Below, piece after piece: positions 7,710 through 17,182 of a DNA stretch of 64,000 nt (positions within the stretch are counted from its first letter, which is position 1; every line of letters begins with the position of its first letter). The stretch is from positions 186,001 through 250,000 of the forward strand of contig CANMKE010000002.1 of the NCBI GenBank assembly GCA_947498325.1. Reading direction: 5' to 3'. This stretch comes from an uncultured Persicobacter sp. (lineage in GTDB: Bacteria; Bacteroidota; Bacteroidia; Cytophagales; Cyclobacteriaceae). Below the pieces are notes generated by a model. It saw only the letters and a list, made by a program, of their open reading frames with translations. It was not told the origin of the DNA and made no database searches. A program made the position numbers and the translations under genes.

Positions 7710-8927
7710 ATGGCAAATCCAATCCAATATAAATACGATCCCAAACACCTGAATGTATCTGAACCGTCGAAGTATACGGAGAAGGATTTGAAGCATCAGG
7801 AGATGATCATCAATATCGGTCCTCAGCACCCTTCAACACATGGGGTTTTGCGCCTGGAGGTGGTTACCGATGGCGAGATTATTGTTGATGTGGTGCCTCA
7901 TTTGGGTTACTTGCATCGCTGTTTCGAGAAACATACAGAAGCTTTGATGTACAATCAGATCATTCCTTATGTCGATCGGATGGATTATGTAACGGCGATG
8001 AATAACGAGCACATCTACTGTATGGGGGTAGAAAAAATGCTGGGGCTTACGGATCAAATTCCAAAGCGGACAGAGTACATTCGGGTGTTGGTGGCGGAGT
8101 TAAATCGGCTTGCCTCCCACTTTGTGGCCCTGGGAACCTACGGGCTTGATATTGGAGCAACGACCCCATTTATCTGGATGATGCGAGACCGTGAACACAT
8201 CCTTCGTCTGTTGGAATGGCTTTGCGGGGCGCGTATGCTTTATAACTATATATGGGTTGGTGGGCTTTATTATGACCTTCCTGTGGGTTTTGAAGAACAG
8301 TGTACGGAGTTCATCAATTATCTGAAACCTAAACTGGTGGAGGTTGATAAGCTGTTGATCGAGAATAAAATTTATGTGGAACGTACGGCAAATGTCGGGG
8401 TGTTACCGCGCGATTTAGCCATTAATTATGGCGTTTCAGGTCCCATGCTACGGGCTTCGGGCTTGAAGTATGACCTTCGTCGGGTGGATGCCTATAGCGT
8501 TTACCCTGAACTGGAGTTTGATATTCCGATAGGCAAAGGCGAGATGGGTACCGTTGGCGATTGCTGGGACCGTTCGTGGGTTCGTGCGCAGGAATGTAAA
8601 GAATCAGTAAAAATTATTGAGCAGTGTTTAGCACGTTTGAAGGGCGACTACAAGCGCGATAAATCTTATGATCCTCAGGCATTGGTGCCTAAAAGGGTAC
8701 GTCCGAAAGCACAGTCGATGTATTTTCGGGGGGAAAGCCCAAAAGGTGAGCTCGGTTTTTATTTTGATGCTGATGGGCGTGCCGATAAACCGCTCCGCTG
8801 TAAAGCCCGATCAAGTTCTTTCGTGAACCTTTCTATTTTGCCAGTACTTTCAAAAGGCGCAATGCTCGCCGACTTAATTGCGATTATGGGCTCTATTGAT
8901 GTGGTGTTGGGCGAGGTCGATCGTTAG
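7710..8927 (+). CDS. nuoD: NADH-quinone oxidoreductase subunit D
   Basis: 405-residue 49-kDa-type subunit related to the large subunit of NiFe hydrogenases. Seen in order: [16 protein letters not shown] (quinone-site His), [29 protein letters not shown], and the C-terminal [10 protein letters not shown] and [16 protein letters not shown]. It forms the quinone cavity with NuoB. The C terminus ends in the typical GEVDR. After it the cluster stops: no nuoE, F, G or membrane subunits follow, and the next gene 264 bp away is an unrelated lysozyme. The other subunits must be elsewhere if complex I is complete. Confidence 0.97.
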   Translation: MANPIQYKYDPKHLNVSEPSKYTEKDLKHQEMIINIGPQHPSTHGVLRLEVVTDGEIIVDVVPHLGYLHRCFEKHTEALMYNQIIPYVDRMDYVTAMNNEHIYCMGVEKMLGLTDQIPKRTEYIRVLVAELNRLASHFVALGTYGLDIGATTPFIWMMRDREHILRLLEWLCGARMLYNYIWVGGLYYDLPVGFEEQCTEFINYLKPKLVEVDKLLIENKIYVERTANVGVLPRDLAINYGVSGPMLRASGLKYDLRRVDAYSVYPELEFDIPIGKGEMGTVGDCWDRSWVRAQECKESVKIIEQCLARLKGDYKRDKSYDPQALVPKRVRPKAQSMYFRGESPKGELGFYFDADGRADKPLRCKARSSSFVNLSILPVLSKGAMLADLIAIMGSIDVVLGEVDR

Positions 8928-9190
8928 TTTGCTTATTCGTTGATGGTGTCTGGAAATGTATTTTGACACTTTTCAGTGATCTCATTGAAACACCCCATTT
9001 TTCAGCTTGTAATATAATGCTGCGCGGGAGTTTTTGCAGGTGCAGATAAATTGCACTTTCATTCATTTAATTGCATTGGAAAAAGGCATATACCCTATGG
9101 GATATTGTTAATGTGAATTTATTGAATTCAAACATTAAGTGATTCTGCTTAATTTGAATATTCGATATTAAAAAACAAATACTTTTTTCA

Positions 9191-9991
9191 ATGAGCAAAA
9201 CCAAGCGCACGATTTTTTGGGTTCTACTTATTCATGTTTTTGCTGTCGGCCTAACGGTTGTCGGGATTAAGATTTACAGGAGAACAAAGCCCAGCCACTT
9301 TGTAGGCACCAGTAACCGCGATCGGGGACAGTCCAATCATGCGGGCTATCTGTTCGGTATCGATGTTTCTCACCATCAGGGCAACATCAATTGGAAGAAG
9401 GTCAGAACCTCCAGGCATGAGATCAAATTTGTCTTTGTGCGTGCTTCTTATGGGGCCCTTAAGCGGGATGGTAAGTTCAAAAGAAATTGGCGGGCATTGC
9501 AAAAAGAGTCCTACCTTATAGGTGCTTATCATTATTTCAAATCGAACCAGTCAGGGGCATCTCAGTGGTATTTCTTTGATCATATTGTCGATTTAAAGCA
9601 AGGGGACTTCCCTCCTGTGCTCGATATTGAAGATGCACCCCGAATCTCCTCTGCCAAGGCGATCAAAAAATGGAAGAAAAACCTTAAGGTTTGGGCTGAT
9701 CTCGCAGAGAAAAAGTACGGAAAAAAACCGATCATTTATTCAGGCCGAAAGTTTTACGAAACGCATTTGAAAACCCTCTTCCCTGCCGATCAGTACCCTT
9801 TATGGGTCGCACAGTACCCTTCAAAAAAGGCGGTGATCAGCTACAGCCCTAAAAGTAAAATTCGGCATTTGAACTGGACCTTGCACCAGTTCTCTGACCA
9901 TATTGGCGTAAAAGGAATTCCTGTGGGCTCTTATGCTGACGGCAATGATTTCAATGGCACCATGGCGGCACTCAAAGCACTGACTTTATAA
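9191..9991 (+). CDS. Membrane-anchored GH25 lysozyme
   Basis: 266 residues. One N-terminal hydrophobic segment (about residues 8-26) acts as an uncleaved anchor or signal. The rest is a GH25 muramidase: GIDVSHHQGNINWKKV (catalytic Asp), FVFVRASYGA, GAYHYF, PPVLDIED (catalytic Asp/Glu pair), PIIYSGRKFYETHL, PLWVAQYPS, and the closing LHQFSD..GV.G..VGSYADGNDFNG. It hydrolyses the MurNAc-GlcNAc bond of peptidoglycan. No binding repeats or phage genes are nearby, so a housekeeping cell-wall role is more likely than a phage lysin. A terminator follows at 10013. Confidence 0.93.
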   Translation: MSKTKRTIFWVLLIHVFAVGLTVVGIKIYRRTKPSHFVGTSNRDRGQSNHAGYLFGIDVSHHQGNINWKKVRTSRHEIKFVFVRASYGALKRDGKFKRNWRALQKESYLIGAYHYFKSNQSGASQWYFFDHIVDLKQGDFPPVLDIEDAPRISSAKAIKKWKKNLKVWADLAEKKYGKKPIIYSGRKFYETHLKTLFPADQYPLWVAQYPSKKAVISYSPKSKIRHLNWTLHQFSDHIGVKGIPVGSYADGNDFNGTMAALKALTL

Positions 9992-10012
9992 AGGGAGCTG
10001 CAAAAGGTAGAT

Positions 10013-10056
10013 CAAAAAAAAGCACCACCTGAAGGAGCTCAGATGGTGCTTTTTTA
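10013..10056. terminator. Terminator between the GH25 gene and lspA
   Basis: AAAAAAAAGCACCACCTGA pairs with TCAGATGGTGCTTTTTT, giving a long stem with A/T runs on both sides. It serves the convergent genes ending at 9991 (+) and 10075 (-). Confidence 0.8.
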
Positions 10057-10074
10057 TATTTACTGATCAAAAGA

Positions 10075-10674
10075 TTATTTCGCAAGGCGCTCTCCTGAGT
10101 GTGTTACCAAATATTTCTTTTGAAAGATGATGATCAGTGCCACGCCAATAAATATCGCTGAGTCAGCAATATTGAAGATGGGCCAAAAGGCCATATATTT
10201 TCCACCCCATAATGGGATCCATTTAGGCAGAAATCCCTCCCAAAGGTCAAAGTAAAACATATCAATCACCTGCCCATGGAACCATGGTGTGGAAGCCGTG
10301 TAGGGGGCATTATCCAGCAAAACCCCATAAAAGATACTGTCGACGAGGTTACCGATTGCACCACCTAAAATAAGGGAGATACATACCAGTAAGCCATTTT
10401 TTGCACCTTTTTTGGTTAAATGAACCAAATACCAGCCAATGCCAAACATGGCAAAAAGGCGGAAAGTGGTCAGGATCAATTTCCCATAGGAAGAACCCAG
10501 TTGCATCCCGAAAGCCATACCAGGGTTCAGGGTATAGTGCAGTTTGAACCAGTCACCAAAGACTTTAATTTGTCCTGCAGTTCCAAGTGGCATATTGAAA
10601 TGTACTGCCATCTTGACTGCCTGGTCAATGATGATTACGAGTAGCGCAATCAGAAAATATTTTCCGTATTTCAT
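10075..10674 (-). CDS. lspA: Lipoprotein signal peptidase (signal peptidase II)
   Basis: 199-residue inner-membrane aspartyl protease that cleaves prolipoprotein signal peptides after diacylglyceryl transfer. Four hydrophobic helices are visible. Conserved LspA motifs: LNPGMAFG (the NxGxAFG block), GAIGNLVDS (first catalytic Asp), GQVIDMFYFD and FNIADSAIFIG (second catalytic Asp). There is an insert between the GQVID and FNIAD blocks (residues about 140-165), common in Bacteroidota LspA. The usual D-R after GN is D-S here. Several lipoproteins in this window (17183, 40712) would be substrates. It lies directly downstream of ileS on the same strand, the familiar ileS-lspA neighbourhood, but a hairpin terminator lies between them. 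Confidence 0.95.
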   Translation of the reverse strand: MKYGKYFLIALLVIIIDQAVKMAVHFNMPLGTAGQIKVFGDWFKLHYTLNPGMAFGMQLGSSYGKLILTTFRLFAMFGIGWYLVHLTKKGAKNGLLVCISLILGGAIGNLVDSIFYGVLLDNAPYTASTPWFHGQVIDMFYFDLWEGFLPKWIPLWGGKYMAFWPIFNIADSAIFIGVALIIIFQKKYLVTHSGERLAK

Positions 10675-10767
10675 TGTTGAATAGGATTATCTCACCGAGG
10701 TTTGAGGGCTCGGTTAAAAAAAAATCATGAAGATGTGCTCGCCCTTAAAGAAAAATATTAAAAGCAA

Positions 10768-10793
10768 AGAAGGAGGAATCTGTTCCTCCTTCT
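10768..10793 (-). terminator. Terminator downstream of ileS
   Basis: Perfect 11-bp stem AGAAGGAGGAA / TTCCTCCTTCT with a 4-nt loop, 10 bp past the ileS stop. The following minus-strand bases are T-rich. Confidence 0.75.
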
Positions 10794-10802
10794 ATAACAA
10801 TA

Positions 10803-13800
10803 TTATTTAGAGACGGTCAGCTCAACCACCAATCCGTCGATATCAAGGCTTGTGGCATCCGCAAGCTTATCAACAACCGTCAAGGATGTCGCCTGTGTTT
10901 CTGTTGTGATATAGTCTTCATTCGAAGCAACCGCCTTAGCGATTGTTTCCTCATTCTGAATGCTGATCTGGATTTTGTCCTGGATTTCCAAGCCCATATC
11001 CTTACGGATATTCTGGATACGGTTCACCAAGTCACGCGCCAAACCTTCTTCTTTCAATGCATCGTTCAAATTGATGTCCAACGCGACGGTCAAAGCACCT
11101 TCGTTGGCTACCAACCAGCCAGGAATATCCTGAGAAGTGATCAACACATCTTCCAAAGTCAAGGTAACATCTCCGCCTTCGATCGCCAATACATATTTAC
11201 CGTCCGCTTCGATTTTAGCAATGTCCTCTTGCTCAAAAGCACTGATCGCCTTGGCGATGTCTTTCATGCGAGGGCCATAAGCTTTACCCAACGTCTTGAA
11301 GTTTGGCTTGATGTTCTTCACCAAGATACCTGATGTATCATCAATCACCTCTACTTCTTTCACGTTCACCTCATTCTTGATGATTTCCTCAACCGCCGCA
11401 ATGTGCGCTTTGAAAGTATCATTCAAGGCAGGGATCATCACACGTTGCAATGGCTGACGCACCTTGATTTTTTCCTTCTTACGAAGTGAGTGAACCAATG
11501 ATGACGCTTGTTGTGCCAAAGTCATGCGAGCTTCCAAATCTGCATCGATGTCTGCTTCCACTGCTGTTGGGAAGTTAGTCAAGTGAACAGAAGCCGCTGC
11601 GCCTTCGATACCTGCTGTCAGGTTCTGATACAAAGTATCCATATAGAACGGTGCGAATGGCGCACTGATCTGAGCGATCGTAGTCAAACACTCATGAAGT
11701 GTCTGGTAAGCCGCTTTTTTATCTTCGTTGAATTCGCCTTTCCAGAAACGTTTACGGTTCAGACGAACATACCAGTTCGACATATCATCCGTTACGAAGT
11801 CCTGAATAGCACGTGCCGCACGTGTTGGCTCGTATGCGTTCAAGTTTTCATCAACAACTTTGATTAATGAGTTCAGACGGGAGATAATCCAACGGTCTGA
11901 CTCTGTGCGCTGTGCTACTGGAATTACTTCGCCATTGTTCACGAAGCCGTCCAGGTTGGCGTAAAGCGCAAAGAAGTTGTAAGTGTTCTGAAGTGTACCG
12001 AACAATTTACGTTTCACTTCCATCACCCCGTCAATATCGAACTTCAGGTTATCCCATGGGTTCGCATTCGAGATCATATACCAACGCGTAGCATCTGGTC
12101 CGTGGGTATCAATGGTTTCAAATGGATTCACACCGTTGCCCAAGCGCTTGGACATCTTGTTACCATTCTTATCCAATACCAAACCGTTTGCAATCACGTT
12201 TTTGAACGCTACTTTATCATAAAGCATCGTGCTCAAAGCGTGCAAAGTAAAGAACCATCCACGAGTTTGATCCACACCCTCAGCAATGAAGTCTGCCGTA
12301 TAGATTGGGTTGTTTGCATCAACAGCATCCGCCAATACACCCCACTGAGCATAAGGCATTGCCCCTGAATCAAACCAAACGTCAATCAAATCTGGCTCAC
12401 GGAACATCTTTTTACCTGATGCCGACACCAAGAATACATCATCCACATAAGGACGGTGCAAGTCGAAGTCCTCAGGAAGAGAAGCATCCATGAATCCTGC
12501 AGCTTTCGCCTTTTCTACCTCGGCAGCCAATTCAGCGATCGATCCGATACAGATCTCTTCTTCGCCATCCTCAGTTCTCCAGATAGGAAGCGGCGTACCC
12601 CAGTAGCGCGAACGCGAAAGGTTCCAGTCCACCAAGTTCTCCAACCAGTTACCGAAACGTCCTGAACCCGTAGATCCTGGCTTCCAGTTGATGGTTTTGT
12701 TCAAGGCTACCAATTGCTCCTTGTATTCAGTCGTTTTGATGAACCAAGAATCCAATGGATAGTAAAGAATTGGCTTGTCTGTTCTCCAACAGTGAGGGTA
12801 GCTGTGCTCATATTTCTCTACTTTGAAAGCTCTGTTTTCTTCTTTCAGTTTAATAGAGATCAACACATCAATGCTTTTGTAGCCTTTGTCAGCAGTTACC
12901 TCCGCAGGCTCATATTCAGCCTTCACGAATTTACCACCGAACTCGCCCATTTCTTTTACAAAACGGCCCGTCTTGTCCACCAATGGCAACTCATTGCCTT
13001 TTTCGTCCAACACCGTAATCGCAGGAACACCCGCCAAGAAAGCAACACGCTGGTCATCCGCACCAAAGGTTGGCGCAATGTGTACGATACCCGTACCGTC
13101 CTCAGTGGTTACGAAGTCGCCTTCGATCACATGGAACGCCTTGTCCGCATTCTTCACCGGCTGAACGTATGGCATCAACTGCTCATAAGCACGTCCTACC
13201 AATTCTGATCCTTTGAAAGTATCTACTACTTCATAAGGAATCCCCTTGTCGCCTGCATTGTAATCCTCAATTTTAAGGTCTGCATGCTTAGGGTTGAAAT
13301 AAGCATTGAAACGATTTTTCGCCAAAATCACGAAAATCGGCTCGAATGTATAAGGGTTGAAGGTGCGTACCTTCACATAATCAATGTTTTTACCTACGGC
13401 AAGGGCAGCATTCGAAGAAAGTGTCCATGGCGTAGTGGTCCAGGCCAAGAAGAACTCGTTTTCAGTTCCTTTGATCTTGAATTGTGCAGTGATCGAAGTA
13501 TCTTTCACATCACGGTAAGTACCAGGCTGGTTCAACTCGTGAGAAGAAAGACCCGTACCTGCAGCTGGAGAGAAAGGTTGAATAGTGTAACCTTTGTATA
13601 ACAATCCTTTGTCATACAATTTCTTCAACAAACTCCACAACGTCTGCATGTAGTTGCGATCGAAAGTAATGTATGGATCATCCAAGTCCACCCAGTACCC
13701 CATCTTCTCAGTAAGCTCGTCCCACTCGTCTTTGAATTTCATCACCGACTCACGACAACGCTGGTTGTACTCTTCTACCGAAATGGTCTTACCAATATCC

Positions 13801-14114
13801 TCTTTCGTAATGCCTAATTCTTTCTCCACCTGAAGCTCAACAGGCAGACCGTGGGTGTCCCATCCCCCTTTACGCTTTACCTGAAAGCCCTTTAGGGTTT
13901 TGTAGCGGCAGAAAATGTCTTTTACTGTACGGGCCATCACGTGGTGAATACCCGGTGTACCGTTTGCTGAAGGAGGACCTTCAAAAAAAACAAATTCAGG
14001 AGCTCCTTCACGAAGTTTTACGGAGCTGTCGAAAGTGGATTTATCTTTCCATTCTTGAAGTACATCTCGCCCTACTTGAGCGAAATCTACCTGTTTGTAT
14101 TCTTTATACTGCAT
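10803..14114 (-). CDS. ileS: Isoleucyl-tRNA synthetase, type 2 (eukaryote-like)
   Basis: 1,103 residues, longer than the ~930 of classical bacterial IleS. The class I signature HIGH appears as GIHHVMAR after PPSANGTP, and KMSKR (K-M-S-K-R-L-G-N) is near residue 653. The long C-terminal anticodon/appended region lacks the CxxC zinc motif of type 1 enzymes. These features place it in the IleS2 group, which includes eukaryotic cytosolic enzymes and mupirocin-resistant bacterial forms. The editing CP1 domain is present (ITAQFKIKGTENEFFLAWTT, and FGADDQRV for the editing site). It charges tRNA-Ile with isoleucine. No T-box leader was seen in the 250 bp upstream. Confidence 0.96.
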   Translation of the reverse strand: MQYKEYKQVDFAQVGRDVLQEWKDKSTFDSSVKLREGAPEFVFFEGPPSANGTPGIHHVMARTVKDIFCRYKTLKGFQVKRKGGWDTHGLPVELQVEKELGITKEDIGKTISVEEYNQRCRESVMKFKDEWDELTEKMGYWVDLDDPYITFDRNYMQTLWSLLKKLYDKGLLYKGYTIQPFSPAAGTGLSSHELNQPGTYRDVKDTSITAQFKIKGTENEFFLAWTTTPWTLSSNAALAVGKNIDYVKVRTFNPYTFEPIFVILAKNRFNAYFNPKHADLKIEDYNAGDKGIPYEVVDTFKGSELVGRAYEQLMPYVQPVKNADKAFHVIEGDFVTTEDGTGIVHIAPTFGADDQRVAFLAGVPAITVLDEKGNELPLVDKTGRFVKEMGEFGGKFVKAEYEPAEVTADKGYKSIDVLISIKLKEENRAFKVEKYEHSYPHCWRTDKPILYYPLDSWFIKTTEYKEQLVALNKTINWKPGSTGSGRFGNWLENLVDWNLSRSRYWGTPLPIWRTEDGEEEICIGSIAELAAEVEKAKAAGFMDASLPEDFDLHRPYVDDVFLVSASGKKMFREPDLIDVWFDSGAMPYAQWGVLADAVDANNPIYTADFIAEGVDQTRGWFFTLHALSTMLYDKVAFKNVIANGLVLDKNGNKMSKRLGNGVNPFETIDTHGPDATRWYMISNANPWDNLKFDIDGVMEVKRKLFGTLQNTYNFFALYANLDGFVNNGEVIPVAQRTESDRWIISRLNSLIKVVDENLNAYEPTRAARAIQDFVTDDMSNWYVRLNRKRFWKGEFNEDKKAAYQTLHECLTTIAQISAPFAPFYMDTLYQNLTAGIEGAAASVHLTNFPTAVEADIDADLEARMTLAQQASSLVHSLRKKEKIKVRQPLQRVMIPALNDTFKAHIAAVEEIIKNEVNVKEVEVIDDTSGILVKNIKPNFKTLGKAYGPRMKDIAKAISAFEQEDIAKIEADGKYVLAIEGGDVTLTLEDVLITSQDIPGWLVANEGALTVALDINLNDALKEEGLARDLVNRIQNIRKDMGLEIQDKIQISIQNEETIAKAVASNEDYITTETQATSLTVVDKLADATSLDIDGLVVELTVSK

Positions 14115-14364
14115 GAATATATATTGGCATTAAGAATTAGGCGCATTGCAATAGAAAAGTCTCAAGTGGACTTCCCCAAATAAACTTGCGCTAAGTTAAG
14201 CAATAGTTTTTAAATTGATAAATTTGAGTGCTTTAGCTTGCGGAAAAATACCGCAACTTTAGGGGTATTTGTCAGGTATTTTTTTATTTTTGATATTCGG
14301 GCAGCTTATCAGCTGACGATCTGTAGTGGTTACAGCTACATTCCCCCCAACAAATTAACCTGTT
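14115..14364. other. Divergent intergenic region ileS / SpoIIE phosphatase
   Basis: 250 bp, AT-rich, between divergent starts. An exact TAnnTTTG match (TATTTTTG) lies at 14285-14292 in front of the phosphatase gene, without a well-spaced -33 TTTG. No T-box-like structure was recognised in the ileS leader. Confidence 0.35.
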
Positions 14365-15795
14365 ATGAATCTTTCTTTACCGCAAAAGTGGTTAAATATT
14401 GAACCACTGTTTCCCTATGTAAGCAGGGAGTATCTTGATTACGGCAAGATCATGAAGGCCTCCTGTGTGCTTGGTGCTGTGGTGCACCTGTGCTTTGTGT
14501 TGGTGTTTTCGATTTTCGATGTCCGTGAGATGGTCATGGTAAATGTGTTCTTCAGCCTTCCTGCTTATGCTGTTGGTTATTATTTCAGCCACAGAAAACG
14601 CTTCGATTTTGTTGCCTACTGGATTTTGTGCGAAGTGATCGCCCATGCGGGTTTTGCAACCTATTACCTGGGACTTGACGCAGGTTTTCACTTTTATTTG
14701 CTGTTGCCTGGCGTGATGAGCTTTTTGTATTATCGCCATCCGATTTATGAGCGAGTACTGATCAGTTTCTGTTTTTTTATTGTCTATGCTTTTGGTTATG
14801 TGCATATGGGTGACCATGTGCCGGCATGGAGCCTGGTGGACTCCTGGGTAGTGAAGGCTATTTATCTTTTCAACATTTCTTTTCTTGCAGGCTCATGCTG
14901 TATGATCGTTTATGTATTTGTACAGGAATATTTACGCATGGAAACAACCATCATCAACTCCAATAAAGCATTAAAAGCCCAGCAGGATAGAATCTCGAAG
15001 AGCATCAATTATGCGCATCGTATTCAGCAGGCGGTAATGCCTTCGCTGGACATTGTAAAGCGAGAAGTAACGGATTGTTTTTTACTTGGGCAGGCTTGTA
15101 ATGTGGTGAGCGGAGACTGGTACTGGGCCAAGGAGCAAGATGGGAAATTACTGGTAATGATTGGGGACTGTACTGGGCATGGGGTGCCTGGGGCTTTTAT
15201 GAGCATGTTGGCCATAAAATTACTGGAACGGGTGGTGGATGATTTAGGCTTTGTGTCCCCAGACAGGATACTGAACGAGCTCCGAAAGGCCATGAAACAG
15301 GCGCTTCGAGAAGGCAAGCAGCTGGATGTTGGGCATGATGGTATGGATGGCGCTTTGATTTTACTGAACACCAAAACGGCGCAGGTACAGTTTGCGGGGG
15401 CGTATAATCCTTTGTGGATTGTGAACAAGGAAGGGGAACTGATGGAGGTGAAGGCCGATCGGCAGCCGATCGGTCATTTTGTGCAAGAGAAGCCCTTTTC
15501 TGCCAAGACGATCCAGCTGAATGAAGGCGACCGTCTTTATTTGTTTACCGATGGCTATTGCGACCAAATCAGGGAGTCTGATCAGCAAAAAATGAAAATT
15601 CACCGTTTTCGAGCCAAATTATTGAATATCGCACAAGAGCCTTTTGATGTTCAGGAAAGGATTCTTGCGCAGTATTTTAAAGATTGGCAGGAAGGTGAAG
15701 ACCAGCTCGACGATTATTTGATATTGGGCATAGAGGTTCCTGTGGGTGTTCAAAAGCATATTTTTGAACAGCAGGAGCAATTTAGTGTTCAGTAA
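14365..15795 (+). CDS. Membrane-anchored SpoIIE-family PP2C serine phosphatase
   Basis: 476 residues. The first ~190 contain about six hydrophobic helices with a MASE-like look. A short helical linker (residues ~195-215, KALKAQQDRISKSINYAHRIQQAVMP) follows. The PP2C/SpoIIE domain comes last: GDWYWA, MIGDCTGHGVPGAFMSMLA (metal-binding Asp and the GHG motif), GMDGALILLN, FAGAYNPLWIV and YLFTDGYCDQ. Proteins of this type dephosphorylate anti-anti-sigma or other regulators in partner-switching pathways. The membrane domain presumably senses an envelope or redox signal. No partner STAS or kinase gene lies next to it. It is transcribed alone. Confidence 0.9.
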   Translation: MNLSLPQKWLNIEPLFPYVSREYLDYGKIMKASCVLGAVVHLCFVLVFSIFDVREMVMVNVFFSLPAYAVGYYFSHRKRFDFVAYWILCEVIAHAGFATYYLGLDAGFHFYLLLPGVMSFLYYRHPIYERVLISFCFFIVYAFGYVHMGDHVPAWSLVDSWVVKAIYLFNISFLAGSCCMIVYVFVQEYLRMETTIINSNKALKAQQDRISKSINYAHRIQQAVMPSLDIVKREVTDCFLLGQACNVVSGDWYWAKEQDGKLLVMIGDCTGHGVPGAFMSMLAIKLLERVVDDLGFVSPDRILNELRKAMKQALREGKQLDVGHDGMDGALILLNTKTAQVQFAGAYNPLWIVNKEGELMEVKADRQPIGHFVQEKPFSAKTIQLNEGDRLYLFTDGYCDQIRESDQQKMKIHRFRAKLLNIAQEPFDVQERILAQYFKDWQEGEDQLDDYLILGIEVPVGVQKHIFEQQEQFSVQ

Positions 15796-15837
15796 GCGGC
15801 CGTTCGCCAATTGATGTATCGCCTTGTCGCGACCTGA

Positions 15838-16497
15838 TCATTTTTTCTGCTGAAAGCTTTCAAAGAATAATTCGAGTAGCGCGGGTTGCTCAGCAAGCCC
15901 CCGTTGTGCGGTGGTGGAAAACTGATGCATCCATTGGTTGAGTTTCAGGAAGGCTTTATTTTTTTTGTCCGCAAGTTTTTGTTCCTCTTTTAAAGCGTAG
16001 CAATAATTTTCCTGAGCGTTTTCCACTCGAAAAATAATCCTTTCCACCTCTTCAAGGTCAGCCTCTCCAGTATTGTACAGCCATAAATGGTTTTTGATCA
16101 GCGGATCTGTACTGATCACAAAATAGAAGGTTTTAATTTTCCTGATCCACTTGGCGTAGTTGTTCGGCAGTATGGTCGCAAACTCAAGTGGCGTAACGAC
16201 CGTGCTATTCTGCAGGGCAATAGCCTTGATTTTTTTGCAGTGTATTTGATAGATAGACATCATCAGGTCGCTGGTGTTCTCGAACTTGTGGAGGGCATCC
16301 TGCTTGTTTTTTTCATGCAGATCATAAGTGTCAAAACATTGCGCCGTACTTTCCAGAAGTGCCAGGCCTTCGGCCATTTTCTCATTATTATACCCAAGCC
16401 GATGCATCGCAGCGGAGATTTCGGGCTTCTTCATTACATTTTTTAAGGCAAGTCCGTAACGGTGAATTTTTTGGTTGTTAATTAAATTTGAGCACAT
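15838..16497 (-). CDS. Conserved hypothetical helical protein
   Basis: 219 residues, mostly alpha-helical and charged, with no signal peptide or membrane segment. The C-terminal stretch (KKNKAFLKLNQWMHQFSTTA, then a Gln-Pro-x-Leu-Leu-Glu block) resembles the end of a family of ~200-residue Bacteroidota proteins of unknown function that I recall often ending in a Pro-Gln-Leu-Leu-Glu motif. That likeness is from memory and is uncertain. The coding bias and the good ATG at 16497 support a real gene. It has its own promoter region upstream (685-bp gap) and ends 42 bp from the convergent phosphatase gene. Function unknown. Confidence 0.65.
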   Translation of the reverse strand: MCSNLINNQKIHRYGLALKNVMKKPEISAAMHRLGYNNEKMAEGLALLESTAQCFDTYDLHEKNKQDALHKFENTSDLMMSIYQIHCKKIKAIALQNSTVVTPLEFATILPNNYAKWIRKIKTFYFVISTDPLIKNHLWLYNTGEADLEEVERIIFRVENAQENYCYALKEEQKLADKKNKAFLKLNQWMHQFSTTAQRGLAEQPALLELFFESFQQKK

Positions 16498-17182
16498 GAT
16501 ATATTGGTTTGCGTTGTTATGTGCTGATGTAAGAGTGGGCGGGCTTAGTTTGTTTTTTGGTGGGTATGTAACATTTATTGTCTTGATAAATCAAAAATAA
16601 TTGGTGACTTCCTGCGGTTAGTGATGTAAGAAATATAGGGAAACTTTCCAATTGACATTGGTGGGGCGTTAAAGTGGAAAAGTACAGTAATGCGCTTATT
16701 CGAACGAAAACCCTGTAAAATGAGGAAATTCCGTCATCTCTAATAAATTATTTTAATTATATTAATTAAAAATTGTACTTTAATCAATTCTATTTTCATT
16801 ACATCATGCCTATATTTGTTTATATTCAACTTAAATAGGCCCGCTTAGTGGTTTGGAAGGGTGAACGTATGCACTGTTACGCTATTTAATTGGTTGACCG
16901 ATTTTTCACCCCTGTTTTCTGAGGATCATTCCGATGAATGAATTGTTTAAGTCGTGAACAAAAAAAGTGTTTTTTGCATGATTTTCTTCAGTGCAGTTAC
17001 AGTGCTTTTAGCGATGCGATATTTACTTCAGGTGTATGAATTAGCGATAAATCAGTTCAGAGGCTATTGTTTTTTTATCGAACTTACCTGAAGAGACATG
17101 GATTGCTGTAGGTGTCCGAAGCCAAATTTACCTGGTCATCGCGAATACAATATGAATGGTCAAGGAATTAAATCAGTGAAAC
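16498..17182. other. Long divergent intergenic region (685 bp)
   Basis: Very AT-rich, especially 16741-16830. It holds a perfect -7-like TATATTTG at 16811-16818 with no well-placed -33. A 45-codon GTG-start reading frame at 16954-17091 begins Lys-Lys-Ser and has a hydrophobic core (MIFFSAVTVLLAM). It could be a small membrane peptide but has no other support. No RNA gene was recognised. Confidence 0.4.

Noticed and set aside
9191-9991. Phage endolysin
   Set aside because: It is a GH25 lysozyme but has a membrane anchor and housekeeping neighbours, with no holin or structural phage genes.
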